From positions 3,670,501 to 3,734,500 of the forward strand of contig NZ_CP108882.1 in the NCBI RefSeq assembly GCF_036347055.1: a DNA stretch of 64,000 bases, given 5' to 3'. Positions 35,596-43,899 of the stretch are shown one piece after another (the stretch's first letter is position 1; each line of letters starts with the position of its first letter). The translations under genes and the position numbers were made by a program. Below the pieces are notes generated by a model that was not told where the DNA came from, did no database searches, and saw nothing but the letters and a program-made list of their open reading frames with translations. Source of the stretch: Streptomyces sp. NBC_00820. GTDB taxonomy: Bacteria; Actinomycetota; Actinomycetes; Streptomycetales; Streptomycetaceae.

Positions 35596-36996
35596 GTGAC
35601 CACCCTGCGCGGCGCCCTGCCCCCGGGCTCCCCGGACTACGTGTACGTGCCGGTCGACGTCCCTCCCGGCACCGCCGAACTGCACGTCTCCTACACCTAC
35701 GACCGGCCCTCCGTGCCCGCCGGCACCCGCGGCAACGCGCTCGACATCGGCCTCTTCGACGAGCGGGGCACGGAGCTGGGCGGGCGCGGCTTCCGGGGCT
35801 GGTCGGGCGGGGCGCGTACGGAGTTCTTCGTCCGCGCGGACGAGGCGACCCCCGGTTATCTTCCCGGCCCGCTCAACCCCGGCACCTGGCACATCGCGCT
35901 CGGCCCGTACGCGGTGGCGCCCCAGGGGCTGTCGTACGAGCTGACGGTGACGCTCACGCCCGGGGCGCCCGGAAGGACCCCGCGGCCGGTGTATCCACCG
36001 CCTCGCGCCGCCGGCCGGGGGCGGGCCTGGTACCGCGGGGACTGCCACCTGCACTCCGTGCACTCGGACGGCCGCCGCACCCCGGCACGGATCGCGGAGC
36101 TGGCCCGCGCGGCCGGGCTGGACTTCGTCAACAGCTCCGACCACAACACCACGGCCTCGCACGCCCATTGGGCCGACGTTGCCGGCGACGACCTCCTGGT
36201 GCTGCTGGGCGAGGAGGTCACCACGAGGAACGGTCACGTGCTGGCCCTCGGCACGGACCCGGGCACCTTCGTGGACTGGCGCCACCGGGCCCGGGACGGC
36301 CACTGGGGACACTTCGCGCGCGTGATCCGGCAGGCCGGCGGACTGGTCGTACCCGCGCACCCGTACGCCGCCTGTATCGGGTGCGCCTGGAAGTACGGGT
36401 TCGCGGAGGCGGACGCCGTCGAGGTGTGGAACGGGCCGTGGACCCCCGACGACGAGGTGGCCCTGGCCGCGTGGGACGCCCGGCTCTGCCTGGGCGGCGG
36501 CGACCGGGGTGCCTGGCTCCCCGCGATGGGCAACAGCGACGCCCACCGCGCCCCCGACGCGATCGGCCTGCCCCAGACGGTCGTCCTCGCCGACGACCTC
36601 ACCCGCGAGGCGGTCCAGGAGGGCCTGCGCGCGGGCCGCTCGTACGTGGCGGAGTCCCGGCACATCCAGCTCGCCCTCACCGCGACCGCGGAGCACGGCG
36701 CTCGGGCGGGCATCGGCGAACGGCTGGCGGTCCTCGACGCCGACGCCCCGGTGACCGTCCGTCTGGAGGTCTCCGGCGCCCCGCGCCGCACGGTCCGCCT
36801 CGTCACCGACCAAGGCGTGTTGTTCACCGGCCGCCCTCTGCCGGTGTCGGGCGCGGGCACGGTGCAGTGGCGTACCACCGCGGCCCACGCGGCTTACGTA
36901 CGCGCCGAACTGCGGCACGAGGCGGCGCTGGGACCGGTGCCGGGGGCGATGTCCGCGTTCACCAACCCCGTCTTCCTCGGGCCCGCCCGGCCGTGA
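35596..36996 (+). CDS. PHP-domain metallohydrolase (CehA/McbA-like)
   Basis: A 466-residue protein. An N-terminal beta-sandwich (about 1-135) precedes a PHP domain with metal-binding residues in DCHLHSVHSDG (near 149), NSSDHNTTASH (near 175), PAHPYA and GNSDAHRAPD. PHP enzymes hydrolyse phosphoesters or related bonds with divalent metals. This CehA-like subfamily includes carbamate and phosphodiester hydrolases, and the substrate is unknown. No signal peptide is present. The GTG at 35596 begins the conserved part but its GGAGAG is very close. Upstream starts in the same frame cannot be excluded. Confidence 0.82.
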   Translation: MTTLRGALPPGSPDYVYVPVDVPPGTAELHVSYTYDRPSVPAGTRGNALDIGLFDERGTELGGRGFRGWSGGARTEFFVRADEATPGYLPGPLNPGTWHIALGPYAVAPQGLSYELTVTLTPGAPGRTPRPVYPPPRAAGRGRAWYRGDCHLHSVHSDGRRTPARIAELARAAGLDFVNSSDHNTTASHAHWADVAGDDLLVLLGEEVTTRNGHVLALGTDPGTFVDWRHRARDGHWGHFARVIRQAGGLVVPAHPYAACIGCAWKYGFAEADAVEVWNGPWTPDDEVALAAWDARLCLGGGDRGAWLPAMGNSDAHRAPDAIGLPQTVVLADDLTREAVQEGLRAGRSYVAESRHIQLALTATAEHGARAGIGERLAVLDADAPVTVRLEVSGAPRRTVRLVTDQGVLFTGRPLPVSGAGTVQWRTTAAHAAYVRAELRHEAALGPVPGAMSAFTNPVFLGPARP

Positions 36997-37041
36997 CAGC
37001 GGCCCGGCCGGAGGAGGAAGAGGAGGAGGAGGCGGCGATGC

Positions 37042-37431
37042 TTACGCCGCACCGTCCCGGGTGGCCCGGCGCAGGGCGATGATCTCCGCGACCGCCTCCA
37101 GCCAGCGGACGGCCCGGGTCTCCGCCTCCGGTGTGGTCGCGGTCTGCGCGGCGTCGCCCAGCCAGTCCCGCAGCACCTCCGCCGCCTGCGGGGACGGCAG
37201 AGGCTCGGGCAGCCGCGCGGCGTACGCCAGGCCGCCCGCCCGTACGACCTCCGCCACGAAGGCCACCGACCGCGGCACCACGCTCAGCCGGTCGAGGGTC
37301 ACGGCCGCCGCGACGGCGCCGTCGCCGAACAGGGCGGCGCGGAAGGCGTCCTGCGTCAGGCCGTAGCGCAGCAGAACGCCGACGTCGGTGGCGGCGAGGA
37401 CCTCGTCGTCGGTGCGGGGTGCGAAGGACAT
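37042..37431 (-). CDS. Small hypothetical protein, last gene of protease/inhibitor operon
   Basis: A 129-residue soluble, mostly helical protein (VLRDWLGDAAQ, ETRAVRWLEAVAEIIALRRA). No motif or family is recognised. The ATG at 37429-37431 lies 26 bp after the stop of the inhibitor lipoprotein gene, in the same direction, so it is probably cotranscribed with the secreted-protease cluster. It has no signal peptide and should stay in the cytosol. It might be a chaperone or second immunity factor, which is inference from position only. Confidence 0.75.
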   Translation of the reverse strand: MSFAPRTDDEVLAATDVGVLLRYGLTQDAFRAALFGDGAVAAAVTLDRLSVVPRSVAFVAEVVRAGGLAYAARLPEPLPSPQAAEVLRDWLGDAAQTATTPEAETRAVRWLEAVAEIIALRRATRDGAA

Positions 37432-37457
37432 GGTGAACGCTTCCGGTCGTCGGAGGG

Positions 37458-37955
37458 TCAGCGGACCGTGATCGTGTAGACGAAGAACGCGGGCCTGTCG
37501 CCCGGCGTGCCCGTCGCGGTCGGGTACGGGCTCGCCGAGGCCGTACCGGAGACGGACGCGCTCGGGTACGGGGCGGCCGACTCGGTGCCGCTGTGGCAGC
37601 GGCCCATGGGGCAGTGCAGGAGCTTCACCGTGGCCTTGCCGGATCTGAGCGCCGTGAAGTCGAAGAACTGGGTGCCGTCGCCGCCTCCGATGAGATCGCC
37701 GCCGCCCTCCTCCTCTTCCCGCTTGCCCCGGTACTTCAGTACGGCCTTGTCCGGCCGGGGCTCGGCCAGATACCAGTTCTGCCCGAGCGCCGGGTTCGCC
37801 GGCACCTTCAGAGTGAACTCGTCTCCGGCGTCCACGGCGATCGCGCGCTTGCCGACTCCGTACTCGTCGGCTCCGCCCGCGCCGCCGCAGCCGGTCAGGA
37901 AGAGGACTCCGGCGGCCGCGGCGGCCAGGGAGGTCGGTACGGTGCGCATGTTCAC
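37458..37955 (-). CDS. Lipoprotein with chagasin-type (I42) cysteine protease inhibitor domain
   Basis: A 165-residue lipoprotein. The signal peptide ends in a lipobox LTGC (C23). Residues about 38-165 resemble chagasin/I42 inhibitors: FTLKVPANPALGQNWYL with the NP..G..W inhibitory loop (N54, P55, G58, W61), a Gly-rich loop GGGDGTQFFDF, and ALRSGKATVKLLHCPMGRC in place of the last loop. Chagasins block papain-family cysteine peptidases by plugging the active site. A Pro/Ser/Thr tract interrupts the last strands. The gene lies 6 bp after a papain-fold protease gene and its product should face the outside of the membrane, as expected for immunity to a secreted protease. Confidence 0.75.
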   Translation of the reverse strand: MNMRTVPTSLAAAAAGVLFLTGCGGAGGADEYGVGKRAIAVDAGDEFTLKVPANPALGQNWYLAEPRPDKAVLKYRGKREEEEGGGDLIGGGDGTQFFDFTALRSGKATVKLLHCPMGRCHSGTESAAPYPSASVSGTASASPYPTATGTPGDRPAFFVYTITVR

Positions 37956-37961
37956 GGTCGC

Positions 37962-39539
37962 TCAGTCCTGCCCGATGTAGACGCGTTTGACGTTGCCCTT
38001 GTGCGCGGCCGAGTAGCGGTCGTCCGCGGCCGCGCTGAGGTCTCCCTTGACGAAGTCCTCCTCGCTCACCCAGGTGGTGACGCCCCAGGGGTTGTAGATC
38101 TGGAGCCGGTCCCCCTCCTGGCCGATGATCATCATGCTGTGGCCGTGCCAGTCGCCGTTCTCGTCGTACCGCTCGATGTTGATGGGGACGGGCTTGCCCT
38201 CGGCGACGGACTTCTCGATGTCGGGCAGGACGTCGCGCCGGTCGTCCGCACTCCCCATCTCCTGGGCCTGGTAGCCGGCGCCGGTGTGCGGGCCCAGCTC
38301 CTTGCCGGAGATCTCCACCTGCCCGTCCGCGTCCATGCCGGCGGGCTTGCGGTCCCACAGCCAGCCCGAGTTGGAGCCGTCGCCCTCGTCGTGCATGCGG
38401 AGCTGTTCGTCGGTCAGGCGCTCGCGGAAGTGTTCCGGGTCGTCGTCGGTACCGTCGGGTCCGCCGGTCAACTCCAGGGCGTACACGGGATCGACGATGG
38501 CGCGCGCGGTGACGGTTGAGGAGGGCACACAGGTCTCGCCGTCCTGGTCCCACAGCTTTCCGTTGAAGTCCTGGTCCTCCTGGCCCGTCGCCGACGGGCC
38601 GTTACCCGTCGTCACCGGCGCGAGGTGCTCCCGCAGCCACACCTCGTCCTTGCCATGGATCTTGCCGCCGAACGTCTCGACCTCGTCGACGGAGTAGCCG
38701 GCGGCGAGGGCCTTCATCAGGTACGCCTTCTCCTGCGGCGTCGACGCGCCGGTCAGGAGCAGTTCCATCCGGGCCCGGTCGGCGGGCGGGAGCTTCTCCA
38801 TGGCGCGGCCCGAGCGTTCGAGGTCGTTGGCGGTGAGGATCTCGTTCAGCTCGCGGTCGCCGCCCACGTTGCCGGTGTCGGCCAGCATCAGCCGGTCGAC
38901 CGCCGACAGCTCGTCGGTGCGCATCTTGCCTGCGCGGGCCTCGGCGGCCCACTTGTCGAGGTCGCGGGCCGCCGCGCGGGCGGCGTCGTCGGCGGTCACG
39001 GCGGCCTTGTGCAGCAGGGCGACACCCGCGGAGGCGACCGAGCGGGCCTTCATCCGGGTGCTCTCCTCGTCGTCGTCCTCGTGCCAGTCGTCGAAGAAGC
39101 CGTCCCTGCCGCCGAGCGTCCGGCGGGCCTCGTGCAGCTTGGCCCGTCCCTCGACGTCCTGGGTCTGCGCGTCCTTCACCGAGTCGGCGAGTTCGAGCAG
39201 GGCCTTGCCCCCGCCCTCGAACGCCTCCGACATCTGCGTCGCGTCCCGGCCGGCCGCCGACACCGCCTCGGAGGCGAGGACGCTCGTGTCACCGACCCAT
39301 ACCTCCGGCAGGCCCTTGCGGGCCACCTTGTCGACGCGTTCCCGCACCCGGACGGCGTCGTCGGCCTGACCGCGGTAGCGCTTGCCCAAAGCTTCCAGGG
39401 TCGCCGGATCGCCCACCGGGGCGCGGACGCCGAGCGCGTCCTCGATGGCGTCGATCAGGTCGTTCTTGCTGCCGGCCGAGGAGATGCGCCCGCTCAGCTC
39501 GGCCAGCCGCTTGCGGCGGTCGGTCGTGGACTCCGTCAT
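37962..39539 (-). CDS. Putative type VII-secreted papain-fold cysteine protease
   Basis: A 525-residue protein. The N-terminal half is helical with a WXG-like turn (GLPEVWVGDTSVLASEAVSA, about 77-96), like substrates of ESX-type secretion. The C-terminal domain has a papain/C39-like order: Cys at the start of a helix (C337 in GETCVPSSTVTARAI), His in HGHSMMIIG (H467) and Asn in LQIYNPWG (N483). No Sec signal peptide is seen. An 11-bp gap separates it from the WXG100-like gene upstream and a 6-bp gap from the inhibitor lipoprotein gene. It is probably an antibacterial or envelope-acting effector; a housekeeping wall protease is the alternative. Confidence 0.7.
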   Translation of the reverse strand: MTESTTDRRKRLAELSGRISSAGSKNDLIDAIEDALGVRAPVGDPATLEALGKRYRGQADDAVRVRERVDKVARKGLPEVWVGDTSVLASEAVSAAGRDATQMSEAFEGGGKALLELADSVKDAQTQDVEGRAKLHEARRTLGGRDGFFDDWHEDDDEESTRMKARSVASAGVALLHKAAVTADDAARAAARDLDKWAAEARAGKMRTDELSAVDRLMLADTGNVGGDRELNEILTANDLERSGRAMEKLPPADRARMELLLTGASTPQEKAYLMKALAAGYSVDEVETFGGKIHGKDEVWLREHLAPVTTGNGPSATGQEDQDFNGKLWDQDGETCVPSSTVTARAIVDPVYALELTGGPDGTDDDPEHFRERLTDEQLRMHDEGDGSNSGWLWDRKPAGMDADGQVEISGKELGPHTGAGYQAQEMGSADDRRDVLPDIEKSVAEGKPVPINIERYDENGDWHGHSMMIIGQEGDRLQIYNPWGVTTWVSEEDFVKGDLSAAADDRYSAAHKGNVKRVYIGQD

Positions 39540-39550
39540 CGCGCGCCCTC

Positions 39551-39979
39551 TCAGTAGTCGGCCAGCGCCGACGGGCGGGGGGCGTGGGCGGGCATGGTGG
39601 TGGCCCCGCCCTCGGCGGCGGGAACGGGCGTACCGGCGCGGGTGGGCATCGTGGTGAGGGCGCCGCCACCGGCGGGAACGGCGTGGGCCCGGGTGCCGAC
39701 GGCACCGTCGCTGTCGCCGTACGCCTTCTTGGACAGCCTTGTCTTGTCCGCCAGTTCGTGCAGGGCCGACTCCAGGGTGCCGGCCTCGGCCTCCCAGGCG
39801 GCGGCGAACGCATTGAACGCGGCGGCCGAGTCGGGCCCGCCCAGCGCGTCGTCCGGATAGCAGAGCCCGGGTCGGACCGCCTGGCGTATCTTGCCCGTGT
39901 CGTTGCCCGCGCCGTCCAGTTCGTTCGCCTGGCCCGCTACGCCCGACTTGACCGTGTAGCCATCGGTATGGCCGCCCAT
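39551..39979 (-). CDS. WXG100-like (ESX/type VII) secretion partner
   Basis: A 142-residue protein. Residues about 55-91 form an amphipathic helix with W62 and end in YGDSD (Y87-D91), matching the YxxxD type VII secretion signal. After that comes a Pro/Ala/Thr-rich tail (TTMPTRAGTPVP, TTMPAHAPRPS). The N-terminal part lacks a clear second helix-turn-helix WXG, so it is an atypical family member. The ATG at 39977-39979 has GGGGGAG upstream and is preferred over the in-frame start at 40024. It is the first gene of a four-gene operon with the protease and inhibitor, and might escort the protease. Confidence 0.7.
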   Translation of the reverse strand: MGGHTDGYTVKSGVAGQANELDGAGNDTGKIRQAVRPGLCYPDDALGGPDSAAAFNAFAAAWEAEAGTLESALHELADKTRLSKKAYGDSDGAVGTRAHAVPAGGGALTTMPTRAGTPVPAAEGGATTMPAHAPRPSALADY

Positions 39980-40024
39980 CGCGCTCCCCCCAATACCCTC
40001 GTCACGACCGCGGGAGGCTAACAC

Positions 40025-40306
40025 GCGTCATTCGCAGATCAGTTCGGAACGGCACATGCCCTCACAAGGCCGTCACAGCATCCGCGCGGCGGTACGGGAG
40101 TGGCCCGCGGGAGGGTCCGTACGGGGTGCCCGGGGCGGCCCGGCGGCCGATGCCGGGGTGATGGGGGGCCGCCGATGACGGCGGGCGTGTGGGGATGTCG
40201 TGGAACCGGGGGCACGGTGCTGTGATCGGCATCTCCCACGGCTGACGCAACCGGCGTGAACAAGGCAAACTGGCGGAGTTGTTCGGATGCCTAGGGGGAC
40301 TTACGC
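40025..40306. promoter_or_regulatory. Divergent spacer between WXG100-like gene and afsR
   Basis: 282 bp with promoters expected on both strands. GGGGGACTTACGC before the afsR ATG is its ribosome site. No clear operator is seen. Confidence 0.4.
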
Positions 40307-43273
40307 ATGGACGGTGGGCCGCGAGTACCTGAGCAGCGGCGCTCCGGCCCCGCCGTCGGCGCCGAGCCGGCCGGAGTGCGCTTCGGCGTGCTCGGTCCGG
40401 TGCGGGCCTGGCACGGGGAGGAGCCGCTCCACACCGGTTCGCCGCAGCAACGCGCCCTGCTGGCAGCTCTGCTGCTGCGCGAGGGCCGTACGGCGACCGC
40501 GGCGGAGCTGATCGACGCGCTCTGGGGCACCGAACCGCCGTCGCAGGCGCTGGCGGCGCTGCGGACGTACGCCTCCCGGCTGCGCAAGGTGCTGGGACCC
40601 GGGGTCCTGGTCAGCGAGTCGGGCGGCTACGCGGTGCGCGGGCTGGGCGACGGGGCCCTCGACCTCGTGGCGGCACAGGAGTTGGCGGCGCGGGCGGAGA
40701 AGGCGCGGGGCGCCGGTGACCCGTGCCGGGCGCGCGAGATCCTGAACCGGGCGCTGGCCCTGTGGGACGGCGAGACGCTGGCCGGGGTTCCGGGGCCGTA
40801 CGCCGACGCCCAGCGGGTGCGCCTGGAGGAGTGGCGCCTCCAACTCCTGGACTCCCGGCTCGACATGGACCTGGAGCAGGGCTGCCACGCGGAGGCCGTC
40901 TCGGAGCTGACCGCGCTGACGGCGGCCCACCCCCTGCGCGAGCGGCTGCGCGAGCTGCTGATGCTGGCGCTGTACCGCAGCGGCCGGCAGGCGGAGGCAC
41001 TGGCCGTGTACGCGGACACCCGGCGTCTGCTGGCGGAGGAGCTGGGCGTGGACCCGCGACCGGGCCTCAGAGAGCTCCAGCAGCGCATCCTGCGGGCCGA
41101 CCCTGCCCTGGCGGAGCCGCCGGCGCCTGCCGCGCGGCCTTCCGCCGCCCAGGTGCGCCCGGCCCAACTCCCGGCATCGGTGCCCGACTTCACCGGGCGC
41201 ATGTCCGTCGTCTCCGAACTGAGCGGCGTCCTCGCGTCGCCGTCGGACACGGAGGGCCGGGTGATGGCCGTGTCGGCGCTCGCCGGGATCGGCGGCGTCG
41301 GCAAGACGACCCTCGCGGTCCACGTCGCCCACCGGGCCCGCCCCACCTTCCCCGACGGCCAGCTCTACGTCGACCTCCAGGGCGCCGGTCCCCGCCCCGC
41401 CGAGCCCGAGACGGTCCTCGGCTCCTTCCTGCGCGCCCTCGGCACCGCCGACTCCGCCGTCCCCGACTCCCTGGAGGAGCGCGCGGCCCTCTACCGCTCG
41501 GTCCTCGACGGCCGCCGGGTCCTGGTCCTGCTGGACAACGCCAGGGACGCGGCGCAGGTACGCCCCCTGCTGCCGGGCACCGAGGGCTGCGCCGCCCTGG
41601 TCACCTCGCGGGTCCGCATGGTCGGCCTGGCCGGCGCGCACCTGGTGGACCTGGACGTGATGTCCCCCGAGGAGGCCCTCGCCCTGTTCACGAGGATCGT
41701 CGGCGAGGAGCGGGTGGCAGCCGAACGCAAGGCCGCCCTGGACGTGGTCGCCGCCTGCGGCTTCCTCCCCCTGGCGATCCGTATCGCCGCCTCCCGCCTG
41801 GCCGCGCGCCGCACCTGGACGGTCGCGGTGCTCGCCGCGAAGCTGGCGGACGAACGCCGCCGCCTCGACGAACTCCAGGCCGGCGACCTCGCCGTCGAGG
41901 CCACCTTCGAACTCGGCTACGGCCAGCTGGAGCCCGCCCAGGCCCGCGCCTTCCGGCTGCTGGGCCTGGCCGACGGCCCGGACCTGTCCCTGGCGGCGGC
42001 AGCGGCGGTCCTGGACCTCCCGGCGGAGGAGACGGAAGACCTGCTGGAGTCCCTGGTCGACACCTCGCTCCTGGAGTCCGCGGCCCCCGGACGCTACCGC
42101 TTCCACGACCTCGTACGGCTCTACGCCCGCGCCTGCGCGGAGCGGGACGAACAGCCGCCGAGCGAACGGGAGGGCGCCCTGTCCCGGTTGCTGGACTTCT
42201 ATCTGGCCACCGCGGCAGGGGTGTACGCGATCGAGCGGCCCGGGGACCGGCTGGTGGACCACCTGGAGCCGACCGGCGTGCCCGGGCTGGTCTTCCCCGA
42301 CCGCCGCGCCGCCCAGGACTGGCTCTACTGCGAGGCGGTCCCCCTTCTGGCCTGCGTACGGCAGTCGTCGACCGGGGCGACGCTGCGCCGTGCCGTCGAT
42401 CTGCTGTGGGCGGCGGTCGACCTCGCCGAGTCGGGCGCGAACTTCAAGGAGTACGAGGCGGCGGCCGCGGCCCTGCGCGACGCCGCCCGCGCCGCCTCCG
42501 ACGGCCGGGCCCAGGGCCGGGCCATTCTGCTCCTGGCCAACGCCCGCCACTGGTCCGGTCAGTTCGCGCAGGCCGACGAGGAGGCACGGCAGGCGCTCGC
42601 CCTGTCGGAGACGGCCGCCGACCCCCTGCCGTGCTGCTGGGCGGCGAACATCCTCGGCGCCTTCTCCTTCTACCAGAGCCGCTACGCCGAGGCCGAGGAG
42701 TACCTGGAGCGGGCTATCAGGGACTTCCGCGCCTGCGGCGACCTCCCCGGCACGGCGGCTGCGCTGTGCAACCTCTCGCGTCTGCACCTGCAGACCGAAC
42801 GGGCCGACAGCGCGGTGCACCTGGCCCGGCAGGGCTCCGAGATGTACGAGGAACTCGGCCACTCCCTCAAGGCCGCCAACGGCCATTACGCCCTGGGGCT
42901 CGCTCTGGGCAAGAGCGGGCGGCTGGACGACGCCGCGGCCCATCTCGGTCAGGCCCTGTCCGTCTTCCGGGCCAGCCGGCAGCGCCTGTGGGAAGGGATG
43001 ACCCTCTTCCGGCTCGCCGAGGTGGACCTGCTCGCCCAACGCCCCGCGCAGGCCGCCGTCCACGCCGAGACGGCCCTGACGCCGCTCAGGGAGATCGGCG
43101 GCGAGTGGCGCCGCGGCAATGTGCTCACCGTGCTCGGCAAGGCCTTGAACGGAATCGGTCACACCGGCCGGGCCCAGGTCTGCTGGCGCGAGGCGCTGGA
43201 GATCTACGAGCGGCTGGACTCGCCGGAAGCGGCCGAGGTACGAACGCTCCTGCAGCCGGCCGCCACGGTCTGA
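40307..43273 (+). CDS. afsR: AfsR, SARP-type global regulator of secondary metabolism
   Basis: A 988-residue protein, close to the S. coelicolor AfsR length (about 993). In order: an OmpR-like winged helix (about 25-115), a bacterial transcriptional activator domain (about 120-270), a P-loop ATPase of NB-ARC type with GIGGVGKTT (327-335), LVLLDNA and GFLPLAI, then TPR-like repeats (about 700-970). It binds the afsS promoter and recruits RNA polymerase. Known regulation: phosphorylation by AfsK and other kinases raises DNA binding. afsS and afsK lie immediately downstream, which fixes the identity. Confidence 0.97.
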   Translation: MDGGPRVPEQRRSGPAVGAEPAGVRFGVLGPVRAWHGEEPLHTGSPQQRALLAALLLREGRTATAAELIDALWGTEPPSQALAALRTYASRLRKVLGPGVLVSESGGYAVRGLGDGALDLVAAQELAARAEKARGAGDPCRAREILNRALALWDGETLAGVPGPYADAQRVRLEEWRLQLLDSRLDMDLEQGCHAEAVSELTALTAAHPLRERLRELLMLALYRSGRQAEALAVYADTRRLLAEELGVDPRPGLRELQQRILRADPALAEPPAPAARPSAAQVRPAQLPASVPDFTGRMSVVSELSGVLASPSDTEGRVMAVSALAGIGGVGKTTLAVHVAHRARPTFPDGQLYVDLQGAGPRPAEPETVLGSFLRALGTADSAVPDSLEERAALYRSVLDGRRVLVLLDNARDAAQVRPLLPGTEGCAALVTSRVRMVGLAGAHLVDLDVMSPEEALALFTRIVGEERVAAERKAALDVVAACGFLPLAIRIAASRLAARRTWTVAVLAAKLADERRRLDELQAGDLAVEATFELGYGQLEPAQARAFRLLGLADGPDLSLAAAAAVLDLPAEETEDLLESLVDTSLLESAAPGRYRFHDLVRLYARACAERDEQPPSEREGALSRLLDFYLATAAGVYAIERPGDRLVDHLEPTGVPGLVFPDRRAAQDWLYCEAVPLLACVRQSSTGATLRRAVDLLWAAVDLAESGANFKEYEAAAAALRDAARAASDGRAQGRAILLLANARHWSGQFAQADEEARQALALSETAADPLPCCWAANILGAFSFYQSRYAEAEEYLERAIRDFRACGDLPGTAAALCNLSRLHLQTERADSAVHLARQGSEMYEELGHSLKAANGHYALGLALGKSGRLDDAAAHLGQALSVFRASRQRLWEGMTLFRLAEVDLLAQRPAQAAVHAETALTPLREIGGEWRRGNVLTVLGKALNGIGHTGRAQVCWREALEIYERLDSPEAAEVRTLLQPAATV

Positions 43274-43341
43274 CCCGCACCCCGCGGCCCGTGCCCGGAC
43301 CCGTTCCCTGGCCCGTTCCCTGACCTGCGCCCCGACCGGGC

Positions 43342-43363
43342 GTTCATCGAACGTTTATCGCCC
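43342..43363 (+). promoter_or_regulatory. AfsR/PhoP-type tandem repeat in the afsS promoter
   Basis: GTTCATCGAAC (43342-43352) and GTTTATCGCCC (43353-43363) are adjacent 11-bp direct repeats that match the PHO-box pattern and the place where AfsR binds the afsS promoter in S. coelicolor, where AfsR and PhoP compete. It lies 174 bp upstream of the afsS start. Confidence 0.75.
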
Positions 43364-43536
43364 ACCGACATCCTCTTGGTTGTCGGGCCGTCACGACGGG
43401 GGCGGGCGGACCGGCGGCGAGGACGCCCCGCTCGCGATCTAGAGTGGGCGGCTCCAACGGCCCATCCGGTCACCCTCGGGGGAGTGACCGGGTGGGCCCG
43501 CCACAGCTGCAATGTGATTTCCGAGGGGAGCACCTG

Positions 43537-43761
43537 ATGGGCGACACCACCAAGGACGAGCCGATCGTCAAGCCGGACAACACCCACATCACCGACGCCG
43601 AGGCCGGCTCGACGGTGAAGCCGCTCAACACCCACATCACCGATGCCGAGGCCGGCACGACGGTGGAGCCGCTCAACACCCACATCACCGACGTCGCGAA
43701 CGCGGCCACCGGTGGCACGGCCACGCCGGACAACACCCACATCACGTCCGACCCGAGCTAG
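43537..43761 (+). CDS. afsS: AfsS, small activator of antibiotic production
   Basis: A 74-residue polar protein (S. coelicolor AfsS is about 63). It carries four copies of NTHIT, each in a repeat of the form (K/E/T)P(D/L)NTHITDA, which is the diagnostic AfsS pattern. It has no fold or DNA-binding motif that can be recognised. It is known to act downstream of AfsR to raise actinorhodin- and undecylprodigiosin-type pathway expression, by an unclear mechanism. The ATG is preceded by GAGGGGAG. Expression should depend on the 43342-43363 repeat. The extra length comes from an additional repeat-like segment (ANAATGGTATPDNTHIT). Confidence 0.95.
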   Translation: MGDTTKDEPIVKPDNTHITDAEAGSTVKPLNTHITDAEAGTTVEPLNTHITDVANAATGGTATPDNTHITSDPS

Positions 43762-43780
43762 ACCTTTCCCGGACGGGGGA

Positions 43781-43819
43781 TCGGCCGCGGCGGCGCGGAG
43801 GGGGAGCCGCCGCGGCCGA
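43781..43819 (+). terminator. Terminator after afsS
   Basis: TCGGCCGCGGCGGC (43781-43794) pairs exactly with GCCGCCGCGGCCGA (43806-43819), loop 11 bases. Confidence 0.85.
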
Positions 43820-43833
43820 GGCGTTTCCAGAGT

Positions 43834-43872
43834 CCTGAACAGGCCCCGAGCCGAGTCCGGGGCCTGTTCAGG
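43834..43872 (-). terminator. Second hairpin, for the convergent gene
   Basis: CCTGAACAGGCCCCG (43834-43848) pairs exactly with CGGGGCCTGTTCAGG (43858-43872), 15 bp with a 9-base loop, 27 bp past the stop of the minus-strand gene. Confidence 0.85.
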
Positions 43873-43899
43873 TCGATCGAGCGGGCCGGCTCACGGCCG

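Noticed and set aside
31884..35603. 1239-residue minus-strand ORF over fbiC and the oxidoreductase
   Set aside because: Alternate frame, mostly Arg/Pro, overlapping two well-supported genes on the same strand.
40301..43162. 953-residue minus-strand ORF opposite afsR
   Set aside because: Shadow of afsR; composition is that of an antisense frame.
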